DNA from: Chaetoderma sp. LZ-2023a
Lineage: Eukaryota; Mollusca; Caudofoveata; Chaetodermatida; Chaetodermatidae
Length of the DNA stretch: 64,000 bases
NCBI GenBank assembly: GCA_034401795.1
Contig: JAVVLW010001268.1
Coordinates: 1 to 64,000 of the forward strand
Direction: 5' to 3'
The notes under the pieces are model-generated. The model ran no database searches. It was not told the DNA's origin and was given only the letters and a program-made list of their open reading frames with translations. A program made the position numbers and the translations under genes. Of the stretch, positions 11,481 to 26,484 are shown one piece after another (position 1 is the first letter of the stretch; each line of letters opens with the position of its first letter).

Positions 11481-13490
11481 GAGTAAGATCTAAAATGGCG
11501 ACACTTGAATACGAAGATTCAGGTCCACTTCCCAAACCATCCCATGCCATGCACCCCCTTGGGCGAACATACACACATACATAACGAGACAAGTAAACGC
11601 AAACAAACACCACTCGATTCCACAGCTTTTATTTCATAGCCAAACATAATGCTCGTCATCATCACAACTTCATGTCAGTACAGCATAATCTGACGAGATA
11701 CCTGTAAACAAGCATTATACTATACAAGCATTACGCCATAGCGACCACCACCCTGTGCCACCCAGCAACAACAACATCATCATCTACACATACTCAGGGC
11801 AATACAACTTGATATGACATCTCCATCACTACAAACCAGCTCAGAATCGGCTCACTGAAATAACATCATTCGTGCGCTGACCACTCTGCATAAACTAGCA
11901 ACATAGACTATTTTTATTAACTGTACACCACGCCAACCAACATCACATATACTTCAAAACTTCCTCTGCATCAAACACTACGCATACCTCACCGAAATCA
12001 TCACTTCCATCACGCCGACATACCTGGTGGCGAACCAGGATCAGTGTGGCACATCAACAACCAGCATGCTATAAGGAATCATCCCTTCCCTCTATAAGCA
12101 ACACCACTAAACACTGCGGGCGGATAGATAAACTATCTACATAACACACGTAATCCCTGATTATTTTGCTAAGAGAATGCCGATTCCCACAGGCTGTAGT
12201 CAGTAAGCAAGTAGGATTTGGCCACGGAATGCTGAGGAATGATTATGGAAGGATTCAAGAACTACAGTAAGCTATGGCATTCTCCGCATTCTAATGTAAC
12301 TTTGTCCCACAATTCATAACAAAGTCAACGCAACAATTGCTCTATGAAATAATCAATGCACGCATATAATGGTACACATCTGCCATTTAACCTTTTTACA
12401 CGCAAAACAGTACCTGAACGAACCGGTAAAACAATAAACCTCGCATACGCCAAACATTCACCAACACCACATAAAATACGTTTACACGCACATTGTTCAT
12501 CTCTACTGGATCTTCGCAGGTGCCGTATTATTATTGTATTGCATTTCCTGAGTTGTACTGTAGCCTGATTCTTCAAGTCTGGGAATGGCTCAGCTTGATT
12601 GGCCTATGAATAATGAGAGCTTGGAAGCCAGCCTGACTCTGTAAAAGCATAAGTCATATTTATCGAATGGTGTTGTAACTTAGTCCAGTACAATATGCTT
12701 ATGCCTAAACTTGAAGGAATCACTCACTACGGCCGGTATTTTTGCTAGCCCTTATATGACTGGCCAAACATATATAAACATGATTCGATGCATGCTGATA
12801 CAGTAAGCCAAAATCCTGCAGTAATTCCTATAGAGAATTTCAGATCCTAGGAAGTCTTAGACCTGCTGATCGCGCCCCATGACACCTGCACTAAAAGCAA
12901 GGTGCTGCACACCGACTTTCTTAAAATTAAGAAAGATCACCATTCGTTTTTCTTCAATCTTCAACAGCCATACTTAGGCATATGACGAAATTATTGCCTT
13001 TCTATAAATTAACCCCATTCCAATACACAGCATGTATTAATAAGCCTGACTTTCATCCAAGGGTGTATTCCCCGTCTCGAAGTTGTGACGTCATAGACAT
13101 AACAGCACCAGCTTGTACACAATGCTTGACCAGGTGAGACAAAGAGATACCATCCAACTACAAGCACTGATGCAACCTTGCCCTCCCCCACCCGCTGTAT
13201 GCTTAGGCCTAAGTTTAAATAGGCACGTCTATAACGCTTAAGTCTGGAAAACGAATTATGCCCTACAAATTTTGGCCATCCAAAGGAATAATTAGGTCCA
13301 AGCAGAATCTACACGTCGGTAATCCTCCTTTCAATGCTCCAGATGATGGAATCTCTGTACAAGCCCTCCTATCCCCAATTGTTATTGCTTCCCGCATGGT
13401 TGTGTGGCGGCGTGTTGGATTTAAAAACATATTTTTGTAAATACCTACATACAGGTGGATCACGATAATGGACGATAATTAGTCTTCCCA
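11481..13490. other. No gene seen
   Basis: A/C-rich anonymous sequence. Short open frames on both strands (for example 12325-12576 minus and 13258-13440 plus) lack recognisable domains, codon regularity or splice context. Confidence 0.45.
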
Positions 13491-13494
13491 ATCA

Positions 13495-13973
13495 TTGGCG
13501 CACAGGAAGATCATTAGGCACTACACCACTTTCACGCTGCAAACAAAATTCAAGTCCTTTTATGGGTTAGCCAAAACTATTATTCCACTAACGCCTAATC
13601 AAATTGCAGAACTTAGTGCCAAACTTAACATGTCAGATGATTTTGATGAAGGGCCGTCTAACCCTACACATAAATGTATGTGCGAATCCGAAGAAGGTGG
13701 GCCACTTTGGGCCACCTTGTGGCCGAACATATGGCCATAAAGGTGAACTTACTTGCCACATCGATCAGGACCATAAGCTCATCCGAGCATATTTGCACCC
13801 AGTGCAATAAATTGTTCACAGCGCACTGTTTTGGCATCACCCATTCAGTGGTTGAAAAACATCGTGTATATTTGATTAGTCTGTTGCCGAACGAACTTAC
13901 CATGGAGGACGAACTCGGCCCAATATTAGCCCTCTCAGCCTCTTCTGTCAGTTCTCGGCATGAAATCTATTAA
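13495..13973 (+). pseudogene. Decayed coding remnant with C2H2 zinc fingers (copy 1)
   Basis: A plus-strand coding remnant, spread over more than one frame. It has an acidic stretch (MSDDFDEGPSNP), a partial C2H2 finger at 13718-13774 (C-x12-H-x4-H, CGRTYGHKGELTCHIDQDH), a canonical finger at 13794-13862 (C-x2-C-x12-H-x5-H, starting CTQCNKLF) and then HRVYLISLLPNE. A homologous stretch with the same residue spacing lies on the minus strand at 29806-29949, so this is a repeated coding unit. Whether it belongs to a mobile element or a dispersed host gene is unknown. N-terminal C2H2 fingers followed by a variable region are known from R2/NeSL-type LINEs, which is one possible origin (inference only). 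It is broken. Confidence 0.6.
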
Positions 13974-13975
13974 AA

Positions 13976-14962
13976 TCAGATGGGAACTAATGCCCTCAAC
14001 AACATCAGCAACAGCTCCACCACCTATTTCTGTTTATTATTATCTTATAACATTTAACATTATGTGGCGCCGAAAAATGCTTGCATAATATATAGCTATG
14101 TAAGAACAAATAATCGTTCATGTGACTTCACCCACATTAAATATTGAATATCGTTATGTAAACGTTAATATGTATAAGAGCCTGGACATCTTCGGCCAAG
14201 AAATAATTAACCTTCGGCTGAAAGAAGACATTCTTGCAAGCAATTGTGTTAGGTAAATTACCTGTTCTCTTGAACAAATCATCACAAATCACCAAACCAA
14301 AAAAAACAAAAAAAACAATGCGCCTGCGCCTAAGAAACCCAGGCCAAAAAGTAAAAAAGTATGCCTCCCTACCCCAAAACCTGCCCACCTATTGTGCCCA
14401 TCTCTTATAAACAATGCCCCTCTCACGTCTCTTTATTTTTCGGCCACGCACCTATAAATGAGAAGTCTATAAGTCTCACCTAATTCTCCCCCATGCGTGC
14501 CACCATCCGTTCATTGGTATCGCTCTGCCCGTAGTGCCAAGCTAGGAGGGGTTGGTGTAGCATGGATCACATACGGCTGGGCCAGATTTGCCTGTACAAG
14601 CGTGTTCCCCATCACCTCCCTTATGCTGCCATTATGGTCAATATGCATAGTGCATGTGTACTAGCACGCTTAAAAATAACAGCGTTTATAAGATCGCCTA
14701 CAGCGCATGCATGCCAATCCAGATAGGACAATCACGCTGTACACTAGGTATAGAGCTGGTATCTCTTTGTGTACATATTTCCCGTATTTCCCAAATCATT
14801 AATACGGGTCCATTTCGTTCCATCTGTGGGAAAATCTAAACTTAAATTCAACCAGGATTCTAATTTCGCTTTGCAAATTAAAACCAGATAAGAATTATCA
14901 ATTATTATAAATAGGCGCATGTACTATATGCCCGCACTAGAGCAAGACCCCGTAGTACCTAC
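13976..14962. other. No gene seen
   Basis: Anonymous AT-rich sequence. Nothing supportable beyond chance frames. Confidence 0.45.
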
Positions 14963-16556
<1,594 letters not shown>

Positions 16557-16561
16557 CACAT

Positions 16562-16612
<51 letters not shown>

Positions 16613-16628
16613 TGTACGCACACGCACA
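16557..16628. repeat. (CGCA)n microsatellite
   Basis: Tetranucleotide ACGC/CGCA repeated about 14 times, bordered by short imperfect ACAC and CACG runs. Alternating purine-pyrimidine sequence of this kind can adopt Z-DNA. Confidence 0.93.
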
Positions 16629-17192
16629 GTTAAAGCCCAACTTCGGTTGGATGATATTATATTGATGGCGGCCAGTGCGAGGCATTCCCTCTCGCTTCAG
16701 CGAAAGCTTCTCTAAGGAGAAGTTTATTAACCATTATATATACCGCTTTATATTAAACCTTGTAACCTCCATCTTCATATTATCACTTAGGTATTGTTAA
16801 GATAAGTCATTCTCTGGCGAGATAAATATCAGCTGAAGACAGTAACTCTTATATAAAAGAGTAAACCAACGTCGCCCTAACCCGACCGGTAATCTGCCAA
16901 TACCAGCAGTTGAGCCAAATTTAAAACCGAGTTTGACAGCATAAGTAGACAAGCAAGGAAACTCTTGTTAGTGTTCAACATTTATCTAAGACACACAGGA
17001 ATGACGAATAGCATGGATGACACCATGGCGTGGAATTATGATGTATGCAGGAACGCCTGCCTGGCATCACTGGAACATTTGTTACGTTCCGCTGATCCTA
17101 GAGATCGGCTTTTGTATCCTTCGGAGCATCTGACTCCCACCTTCTTAGAACAAGAAACCCAGAAAACTAACCAACTGCTTCATCGGTCTGAT

Positions 17193-17933
17193 TCATACCC
17201 GACATATTGACTGGACCATTATGAGGAGCAATGCAGACACGCCGACGCTACACCATCTGCCTCCAGAACCAGCACGATACCACACTTTATTCTTCTTGAA
17301 CATGATCTGCATATTATTTGCCAAGGTCAACATTACACCATGATATGTCATCGGTGGGGCATGGCCTGTAGCTGGTGCGACCAGTTGGAAGCTGATATCA
17401 GCATATAGGGTATTGACGTCTGCCACGTTCGTCTCTGATACATCAATCAGAGGCTCGAGAATGAATCACTTCTATGGGAAATCATAGCGAAAGACGATCT
17501 TGCTACCATCCCTGTCTCAAACCAGATGCTCGTTGGAGACATCCTTTAGGTCAGTCAATGGTCCTACATCATCACCGCAGATGGGATGGAGTGAGAACGT
17601 CTTGAAGTCTGCTCCATACTGTAGGGCGAACGACTTAGCATCGCTTTCTTTAACCTTGGCAGCATCAACATCACACATCTCTACTAGATCAGCAAGACCT
17701 GTCGAGTGAGCAAATATTCTCTCCATCTTATATATTGGATTTAAATGGAGCATATAGCCATGATGATTGTCCGACTGACGCTCTGAGGTCGCGAGAACAT
17801 GATCAGGCCATCTATGGTGGGTAGATGGGTGGTACAGTACAGTATAAAATGGGTCCTCTTCGAGCTGGCTCAGCATTCCACCACATACATACATGCCGAC
17901 GTGCTGCACCCACTCCCGGGCAGTGCCTATCAC
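17193..17933 (-). pseudogene. Unrecognised decayed coding region
   Basis: One minus-strand frame reads as protein-like sequence over most of 740 bp, in two longer blocks. The upstream block has WVQHVGMYVCGGMLSQLEED, FYTVLYHPSTHHRWPD and GYMLHLNPIYKMERIF; the downstream block has NVADVNTLYADISFQLVAPA and TLANNMQIMFKKNKVWYR. The composition is not low-complexity, and the two blocks share a frame, which suggests one former gene of about 250 residues that is now broken. I do not recognise the family and no second copy exists in the window. It could be a fossil of a mobile or viral element or a dead host gene. Confidence 0.4.
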
Positions 17934-18784
17934 AACTCACTGGCAGAGGTGGGGCTAGGCATGATAGAATATCTGCCACAAGTGAATAGCAACCTATGGA
18001 CAATCAGCCCCAATTTGTTCACGCCCGAAAAAAAATCTGCTTGACAGTTCCACCATTAACCTATATGCCAGCACAGATGGGCTGTTGAATGCCCATTTAG
18101 AGTGGACGCCGATACTACTCATTGACATATCAACATGACATCATACCAGACATGTCTGACCTTTACGGAAATGCTGGATAGGGGAAGAAAGGACTGACCT
18201 TCATGCTCCCCACAGAGATAAAGGTGCTAAACGAGCAGATGCTCGCACAACAACAACAAGAAGGTGAGCGACTACAGCAGGAGTGATGGTGTCAACAGAA
18301 CGCCAGAATGACAGGGAGACGACAGGACTATAAATCCAAAGAATGGGCCAAAGCATGGAAGAGGCTGTTGGAGGATACCACGGGAGAGCCATATATGTCT
18401 CGTGAGTCTGAGCAGGACCTACTAGATGATGAGCACGACCTCACAGCGGTGTGGGGTGGGGGTAGGAGAGGTATGTCTCCACACCAAAAGACTGGTACGT
18501 TTTGCCAGGCTCTTCACGATGGATCCCAATGAATCATCGGCAGATCCTTCTGGTGATGCCAACCTAGCTTGGGTTTAATCCCCATGTACACTGTCGGGTA
18601 CGAACCGACTCAGTCTGTCTGGATATTGGACGGCCCGATTCTGGATGCTCCAAGCTCGCCCCCCCCCCCTAGGTAGCATAGACAAGCACGTATAGCTATA
18701 TAGTAGAAGCTCAGAATAGCAGAGTCCGTGAGAATGCCCATTGCGCATGCGTGGCCATGAGAGATAGCCTACATACGTGCTATG
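17934..18784. other. No gene seen; one short polar frame
   Basis: The only item of note is a plus-strand frame at about 18200-18532. It is rich in Q, E, K and R (LNEQMLAQQQQEGERLQQ, then MTGRRQDYKSKEWAKAWKRL) and is interrupted by a stop. No family is recognised. A poly-C run lies at about 18659-18668. Confidence 0.3.
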
Positions 18785-21560
18785 ACATGTGGAGTGTAGC
18801 TTGCGGGGGTATGTGCTGGGCCATTCTGCTGCTCCACTCCATTGCACCGCATGCACAGGATGAACGGGAGGGCTGGTTAGCTATGGCTCTCGGAGTAATG
18901 CATCCCTTATCGCGAAAGTACAAAGACCAACTTCTACAGCCGGTGGAATGATAATATTCCAGTGGGGCCATACACCCATTGCCACCAAGATTGAACCACA
19001 CTCTTTCATCCCAACTATTCGTGTCACGATATGACGGTCCATAACTCAATTTAGGAGCCTGGACATGATACTAAATTTAAAAATAACAATACAAACAATG
19101 GTACTCATTTGCTAGTACACGAGAGAAAATATACAGTACATAGAACTAAGTTGGTGTCTTGTTTGCGTGGGTTCGTCAGAAGTACCTCACTAATCTGTCT
19201 ATATCCATGAGGTATCCCTGCAAGGGAACGTCCTAGCGAGGCCACCTATATATTTTAATATAAACCATTACACACCTAAAAAAAATATTATTGTTGCGAG
19301 AGGAAAGTCTCGTGTGGGCCTCCGCCACAGGAAAATGTCTTCAATGCCAAAGCGGAGGTAGAGAGCTGGCAAAAAGGGCCACTTTCTTGTTCAAACATAA
19401 GCTATGTGTAGTGTGAGTCAACCCAGTGAAATTATAATTAATGTGATGCACGCTGTATTACGTGAAGATGGGGCAGATGATTTCCAAAGAATTCAAACGC
19501 CGTCATCTTATGTAGGTCCAAGACACTGCATTGGTAGTTGCCACTTTATTTATGCGCTCCTTCTGCAAATTTCTAACCTACCATTTAGTTGTTAGATTTA
19601 CATCCAAGCTTTGACCGCAAGTGGCAGGGATTTCTGCCTATCTTTTGACACATGAGCCTAACTGGCGAAGATGCTCGGGGTCACCCTACAGAGCATCTCC
19701 CTCAGAAAGGCAACATGCGGACATGTTACGGAGTGACAGCTTCAGAATCACATAACGATCCGGTTACATATCACACAGCAACCACATACAACATCACTAG
19801 GACAAGTCACCATTTACATAAGCAATTTGAAAATCGCATAAAGGTTTTATGGCAGGGAGTAAGAGGCAGATATCCATCTCCAGTGACCTTCCCGTGAGGG
19901 TGTAGTGGTACGGAGTTAGATGGAGACCTGCGTCCCATCCATCACCCATGTGTCGGGGAAGGATAATTTGAGATCTGGCCTGGGGACTAATGTTTCCCTG
20001 TCAGTAGGGTTAAGTTTCAGAATGTCCAGAGATGCACTGCTGGCCAGTTTTACATAACCATCTTTTTGCAGTGCTTCCTACTTTGGCAGGGTTATCTATG
20101 GTAACTAGTATCCAAAGATACAGAGGGGGGTGTATGCAAAATTGACACTTTAGTCATCACCGCTCGGAAACTCCAATAGTTTCCCAAGTCTGATCATTCC
20201 AACGTGTCGATGGGAGTTCCAGACAATTTATAAGCCTTGTGGCTGGAGGAGTGTAGAAAAAGACAATCACTCAATATAATAAGAGGCCTGAGGTATTTGA
20301 CCAATTTTACACAATCTAGCTGGTGTGCGGCGTTACATATCCACTACATCCGGAAAAGAGGCTTGCACAATTGTCTCCTACGTAGAGATTGTCCCTAACT
20401 ACTTTAAAGCTATCCTATTGAGCTAAAATAGCCAGGTTTAGTCGATCACATGTCAAGTTCGCGTAATGTGAACATGAACAGTGACCTCAGTCTAAAATTG
20501 ATGCTTGTGGAAAAGTGATGTGGATTTAATGTTGCTGTATAGTATAGCCTAGCGTACTGCGGTCATATAGTTTTATATAAAATAAACAAAACAAGTAACT
20601 AGGATAGCTGCTTGCCATATACATAACTAACTATTACAGTAGTGACAGTAAATCAGGTCATAGGACATTGCAGTGCTCGTTAGTCATAAGCACAAAAATA
20701 AGGATAATATATACAGTAAGAGATATAAAAATATAACATGCGGTCTCAGACGACCGGTCGGTACCTATTAGTCATCAGTACCTGTAAAGAAATAAATGAA
20801 TACAATAGCTAAATGAGTACCTATTAGTCATCGGTAGAGAAAAATTTCATAAATCACTGTAGATGCTGCGTCACAGATGAGGGATGCGAGATGGCACAAT
20901 TTCGAAGTTGCTGGGAAATCTCCGCAGGCGAACTGTTGATGCGACTCACTCTCAAAGACGGTGAAGAAGAACGACTGTAGTTGGATGTCCATTAGATAGT
21001 CATAACAGCTAATACAATAAGTAAGCAGAATGTTTGAAAGTTTCCATCCGGTAACGGAAGTTTGAAAGTTGCCCGTAACATGAAGGGCTACAGTTGTAAT
21101 TTATAATTAAACAATGCATGTACATTAATGGGTACACTATGCATGATATATTGCATAGCTCTTGTGGTATACCAGGCAGCGGCCCACAAGACTGTGGCCT
21201 AAAAGTTAATTAAACACACGACATGCTGCGTGGAAGTTTGAATACCACATTTCAGCGTGGTTCGGAAGATCTGACGAGTTGCACACTAAGAGTCACCACT
21301 CTTTCTACATACTGAAGAGATTACATAAGGGCCATCCGCATGAAGGCTCCTCTAGGTGTTGGTGGTGTGGAAGTTTTCTATTCAAGTAGTTGCCCCCGAA
21401 TGGCTGGCCGAGGGCTTACAAAAACTGTGATTGCGGATGTTCGATTGCTGACCAGAGAATGAGAACTGAATTCTGAGAGGCACTGCTGCGGTGTAGGGTA
21501 CCACAGTCAGTAAGCAGTTGCTCACGTCTAGCACTGCTCTGGCCACACAACCTACCACTT

Positions 21561-21635
<75 letters not shown>

Positions 21636-22235
21636 TGTGGTCTCGATTCTTGATTTTTCGCTCCTTTTATATTACTCGTAACGTCAGAGGCAGGACGTCC
21701 AGTGGACGATCTGTAGCCAATCTGCGTGCAGCTAGGAAGGGTGAGGAGGCTATCACGTGATAGACATTCTCCCAATTCATTTAGTACGTACACGCGATTA
21801 CGACGTTCTGGTATTATTTTGAAAATAATTTCAATAAGCCAATTTAGGATAACTCGGCCATTTCTGGTCCGATTTTAAAAAGGTAAATAATTTTGGATTC
21901 CTCGTCTCATTCCGGTTCTTATAGGTACCAAGAACGACGAGAATGGAATTTAAAGAAATTACGTGCACCGACTCGGTACACTTTGGTATGCATTCTCTCC
22001 CAACGCTGACACGTGTTGTCAGGAAAGCTCTGACGTGCATATGCGCACCATGCGATATCACGGACTCGTTTTAATAGAAACCGCTCTCATATGGCTCTAT
22101 GCACACATACTATCCTACCCAGGGGGTCGCGCTTGGAATGCACCCGGAGCGGTCGTTCTGAACCCAGCCGAGCTGGGACGGTCCGTACCTGTCCGGCAGA
22201 TGCGCGCTACAGGAGAATGACATCTTATGTACATA
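18785..22235 (+). repeat. Large unclassified duplicated segment, copy 1
   Basis: This stretch aligns by eye, in order and orientation, with 23930-28462 and, for its second half, with 30536-32340. Anchors: GATTGAACCACAC at about 18992 and 24148; GGCAAAAAGGGCCAC at about 19369 and 24601; CCTAGCGTACTGCGGTC at about 20548 and 27344; ACCTATTAGTCATCAGTACC in tandem at about 20765 and 20820; and the tail TGTTGTCAGGAAAGCTCTGACG at about 22013 matching 32117. No coding domain is seen. Copy 1 is the most diverged of the three. Its ends do not show a clear inverted repeat, LTR or tail, so the element class is unknown. Confidence 0.75.
21560..21629. repeat. (CT)n microsatellite
   Basis: Uninterrupted CT dinucleotides of about 70 bp inside duplicated segment copy 1. 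The other copies lack it at the matching place. Confidence 0.97.
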
Positions 22236-22495
22236 CTTTGCCTGTATTATTATAATTACTTAATAAATGGCCATCCTCATCCTTCTTGGTATAGATCAAT
22301 ACCAGAATTGTATGAGGAACCCAATAACTTTTACAGAACTGAAATCGGTTCAGAACTGGCGGAGATATCAGAAATATTCAAATGCTCCTTTTGAAACTGC
22401 TAACTCAAAAGACATCGCCATAACGCATGTGCTGGCTATGTGAAGGCCATCTACAACATCGTCAGCATGCATACCTTTCCTGTAACCTGCGCCTT

Positions 22496-22570
22496 GATTG
22501 GTTGAGACTCTCTTGTGTGACGCCACCATCTAGTATAAAAGGAGCTCGTTTTGCCAGCAAAAATCAGTTG
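22496..22570 (+). promoter_or_regulatory. Candidate core promoter (inverted CCAAT, TATA box, initiator)
   Basis: ATTGG (inverted CCAAT) lies at about 22497, TATAAAAGG at 22534-22542, and an initiator-like TCAGTT at 22564-22569. The distance from the TATA T to the initiator A is 32 nt, which fits the metazoan norm. No long coding frame follows: the first ATG (22597) opens only eight codons. It could be the promoter of an unrecognised transcript, a repeat-borne promoter, or chance. Confidence 0.35.
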
Positions 22571-23099
22571 GAACGTGGGTCCAGTCCGAGCGAGAATGAA
22601 CATTCTTTTTCCTACTGCATAGAGCTCACATTCTGCAGTCTACACAGACGCAACTTATATCAGTCTGGTTCCCCTCATAGTGCTGCAGATATTAGCTGAA
22701 AAAATCAACCTACCCAATGCGGCGTTACAACATTTTGTGTCAAATATCAAATTAACAAGCATCCTCTCTAGTTTCTGAATATGCATGATGCAATTGCCAA
22801 CTCCCATGGCGAGTTGAGAAAATGGAGATTGAATATGTGTGGTGCAAAAGAAAATCGTGAGGAACAATTCCTCAATGTCCAATGTGCTCTGTCCAATATA
22901 TGCATAAGGATGCCATACAACATGTATTTTCTACATCATGGTATAACTTGCCTAAGACAGAGATAACAATTATTCACGACTATTCGATTATTTAATTTTT
23001 ACTCATAGAATTTCATGATCTAAAAAATAATCATGATTTTCGATTAAATCACGTAATCGTGCAAGTTTATCAGGGGCCTGTTGGCGCTCACCTGGACCA
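22571..23099. other. No gene seen
   Basis: AT-rich anonymous sequence after the candidate promoter. No coding frame is supported. Confidence 0.4.
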
Positions 23100-23500
23100 T
23101 TAGCATTTGACCCATCTGCATTTAAATACAGTGTCGACATAATGGATAATTTTAGGAAAATCCAAGATGGTCACCAAACAAATTGACCAATCAAAATTCT
23201 TGTTTGATATGTTGAAGCCTGTGGCCGTAGAATCGTTCCATTCACATTTTATTGAAATCAGGTTCTTGATTAAGGAGTAACGTTTTAAATGGTTCTTGAA
23301 AATCTTCAGTAAATCCAAGATGGCCACAAAATGGCCAATCAAATAAATCTCTGAATAGAAGTTCTAGAGGCTACCACCATAGGATCATTCCAGCCAAATT
23401 TGGTTAAAATCGTCCAGGCAGTTTACCACGGGATATGTTTTAAAGGATTTCTGCATAAGTTTCGGAAAATCCAAGCTGGTCAGTCAAATTAGTCAGACAT
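23100..23500. repeat. Three-unit tandem repeat, about 155-bp period
   Basis: The phrase GGAAAATCCAAGATGGTCAC recurs in degenerate form at about 23155, 23310 and 23465, each followed by an A-rich GACCAATCAAAT-like stretch. The spacing is about 155 bp both times. The units are strongly diverged, so this is an old short satellite. Its wording resembles the GGCCATTTTG phrases of the 1.2-1.45 kb macrosatellite, but too weakly to claim descent. Confidence 0.6.
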
Positions 23501-23929
23501 CGCATTGAAAGATTTAAATCATAAATGAGGATTATGACAGCTATGTATAAAAGACAGTTCCCTATGGTCCCCAGACTGCCCTTTCTCAACAGGCTTGTGT
23601 GTAATTTTATCGTTCACAATAGTCTTTTGATGATTTTATTGAGGGTTGTGTAGACTTCCTTTCAACTATACACATGAATATTACAAATTCAGCTTACAAT
23701 GTAAGAATTATTCAGTTGAATATTTTGAAAGACTGAACATAAGGAATGATTGTGACATCATTACTCAAATGATGACCCAATATTTTATTGCCAATATGCT
23801 TTACCCGAATTGGAAATGATAAAAACAGATGCGTAGGAGTAGGCTATATGATTTAGGACGGTTAACCATTGCACTCGAAGGAAAGCTTATAGAACCGATT
23901 TGATATAAATTCCAACACTTATCTTGGCC
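23501..23929. other. No gene seen
   Basis: Anonymous AT-rich sequence between the 155-bp repeats and duplicated segment copy 2. Confidence 0.45.
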
Positions 23930-25681
23930 CGATGTATGGAAGTGTAGCTCGCAGGGGTATGCGCTGGTTGGCCATTGAATATCTGCTCATCGCACCGCAA
24001 GTGCGTGATGACTGGGATGGGGAATGGCTGGTTAGCTGTGGATCTCAGGGTTGCGGTTCCCATGTGCCGTCTCTCTGCGGAGTACATAGACCGACTTCTA
24101 GAGCCGGTAGAGCAATGATGTTCCAGCGGGGCCGTGCGACCATTGCCGCTGAGATTGAACCACACGGTGTCATCCCAACTGTTTGTGCGTCCTTCCATAC
24201 TAATTTTAGAGAATGGAATAATTATAATAATATACTTAGAATATAAATAAGTACTATACAAACAGGGTGAATCATTTGACAGTAATATGAGTGCAATAAT
24301 ACACAATATAGAGCTAGCTGATGTCCTTTCTACGTAGTGTCGGCGGAGGTACCACACAGATCCTTGAATCCACAGAGGTATCCCCGCAAGAGAAGCATCC
24401 GCATAGGAGATCACTGAGTAACTTAATATAAGTTAATATACCCCCTAGCATACACAGATAGAACATTATTGCTGCGAGAGGAAAGTGCCTCACATGGGCC
24501 TCTGTCACCGAATATTTTTATGATGGTGCAAGAGGAAGGTTTCTCGTGTAGGCCTCTGTCACAGGAAAATGCCTTCAATGCCAAAGTAGAGGAAAAGAGT
24601 TGGCAAAAAGGGCCACTCTTTTGTTCATCAGAAAATGCTACGTGCAGAAAAATCCTAGTGAAGCCATAATTAACGTGATGCGTACTGGTTTATGTGAAGG
24701 AGGAACGAGCGATTTCCGAAGAATTCCCATGTCACCGTCTTATGTAGTTCCAAGTTGCTGTATTGGTAGATGCCACTTTATTTGTGCAGACCTTCTGCTA
24801 CAGTCTAACCTACCATTTAAGTGTTGGAAACGAAAACTAGCTTTGACCGCAAGTGGCAGGGATTCCTACCTATTGTTAGATACAGCTGTCCAATGGGCAC
24901 AGACACTTAGCTTCCCGTAGGTCGCTTTGAAAGAGCATCTACCTCCTTGGACAGTAAGCGTACATGTTACATCACAACGCATCCAAATTTGATGAGAATC
25001 CGTGTACCTTGCTCAGCAACCACATAAAACATCACCTGGACAATGACTTCACATAAGCAAGTTTGATCACTGACATATCATTAAGATGGAGGTAGAGAGG
25101 CGAATATCCACCGCGAGCGTCCTTCCCATGAGGGTTTGCCGGATTCCAAGATCCTTCCCAGACACTCCAATGAGTTGGATGGAGATGCGCGTCTCATCCA
25201 TCACCGTTTCCTATGGATCTAACCTATGGACCTGTCATTAGGATTAGGTTCCAATGTGCCCAGATATGCACTGCGGGCCGGTAAAATAAACCTATCAAAC
25301 TCACATTTATAACTATATGTTTTCGCAGTGCTTTCCTTCTTTGGCAGGGTTATCTAGCTAACAAGTATCCGGGGATGCGGGGGAGATGTATGTAAATCAG
25401 CACTTTAACCATCAACGCTTGGAAACCTCCGATAGTTTTCCAGGGTCGGATCAGATCAATGTGCTGATGGGACGACCAAACAATTAAGAAGCCATGCGGC
25501 TAGTGGATCATGGAAAGAGACAATAACTTTAATACATACGCGGCCCTATTGGTATTTGGCCAATTTTACACAACCTTGCCAGAGTGCGGGGCTACATTAC
25601 TGCAACAGCCAGAAAATAGGCGTACACTATATGTCTCCTAATGAAGACGTTGTCCCTAACCACTTCAAACCTATCCTATTG

Positions 25682-26400
25682 CAAGATTCAAGATTCAAGT
25701 TTCAAGATTATTTATTCAGTAGTAAAATATATATAAATTATGGATTCCACTATAGGTTGTCCGCCGAAGGCAATGCCTATTGTATTGGCGGACACCTTAC
25801 ACATATATACATACATCTATACAAACAAATTAAACGGGACAGTAGCATACAAACACAGGACGTAGACAAGTTAAATAAAAAATTAATACATGTCTAAGTA
25901 GTAGTAGTTGTAGTGGTGATTTTACATTACAACACAACATTTATATTTTTGGTTGACTTTGGTTATACAGTACATCTCGGAAATAACCAGTTCACCTCAA
26001 TAGTAAAATAACAACGTTCTATTGAATGTGTTGAATATAATTGAATTGGAGGCCACTGTTGCCATAGGCAGCAATGTCCCCCAATCCACCCACATTCAAA
26101 ACATACAAGAGAACAGTTCTCACACTGATTTTTAAATTATTCTAACAACAAGGTACTATTTTTGTTTAGAAGTATGTCAGGTCATCCCCGAGCTGTGCTG
26201 TATTTGTGCAGTTGATAAGATGTTTACAGGATGCTGGCTAGTGGGGAAAATCCTTGGACAAGGGTGGGGAGGGAGGGGAGGGGCACAGTGCTCATTCTCA
26301 TGCTCATCCAGTAGCTTGGTTTTATGGTTACTGAATATGAAAATTTGATAGTTGTTAGCAGTTGAAAACATCCTGTCGTAGTGGGTGGGTTGGAGTGGGA

Positions 26401-26484
<84 letters not shown>

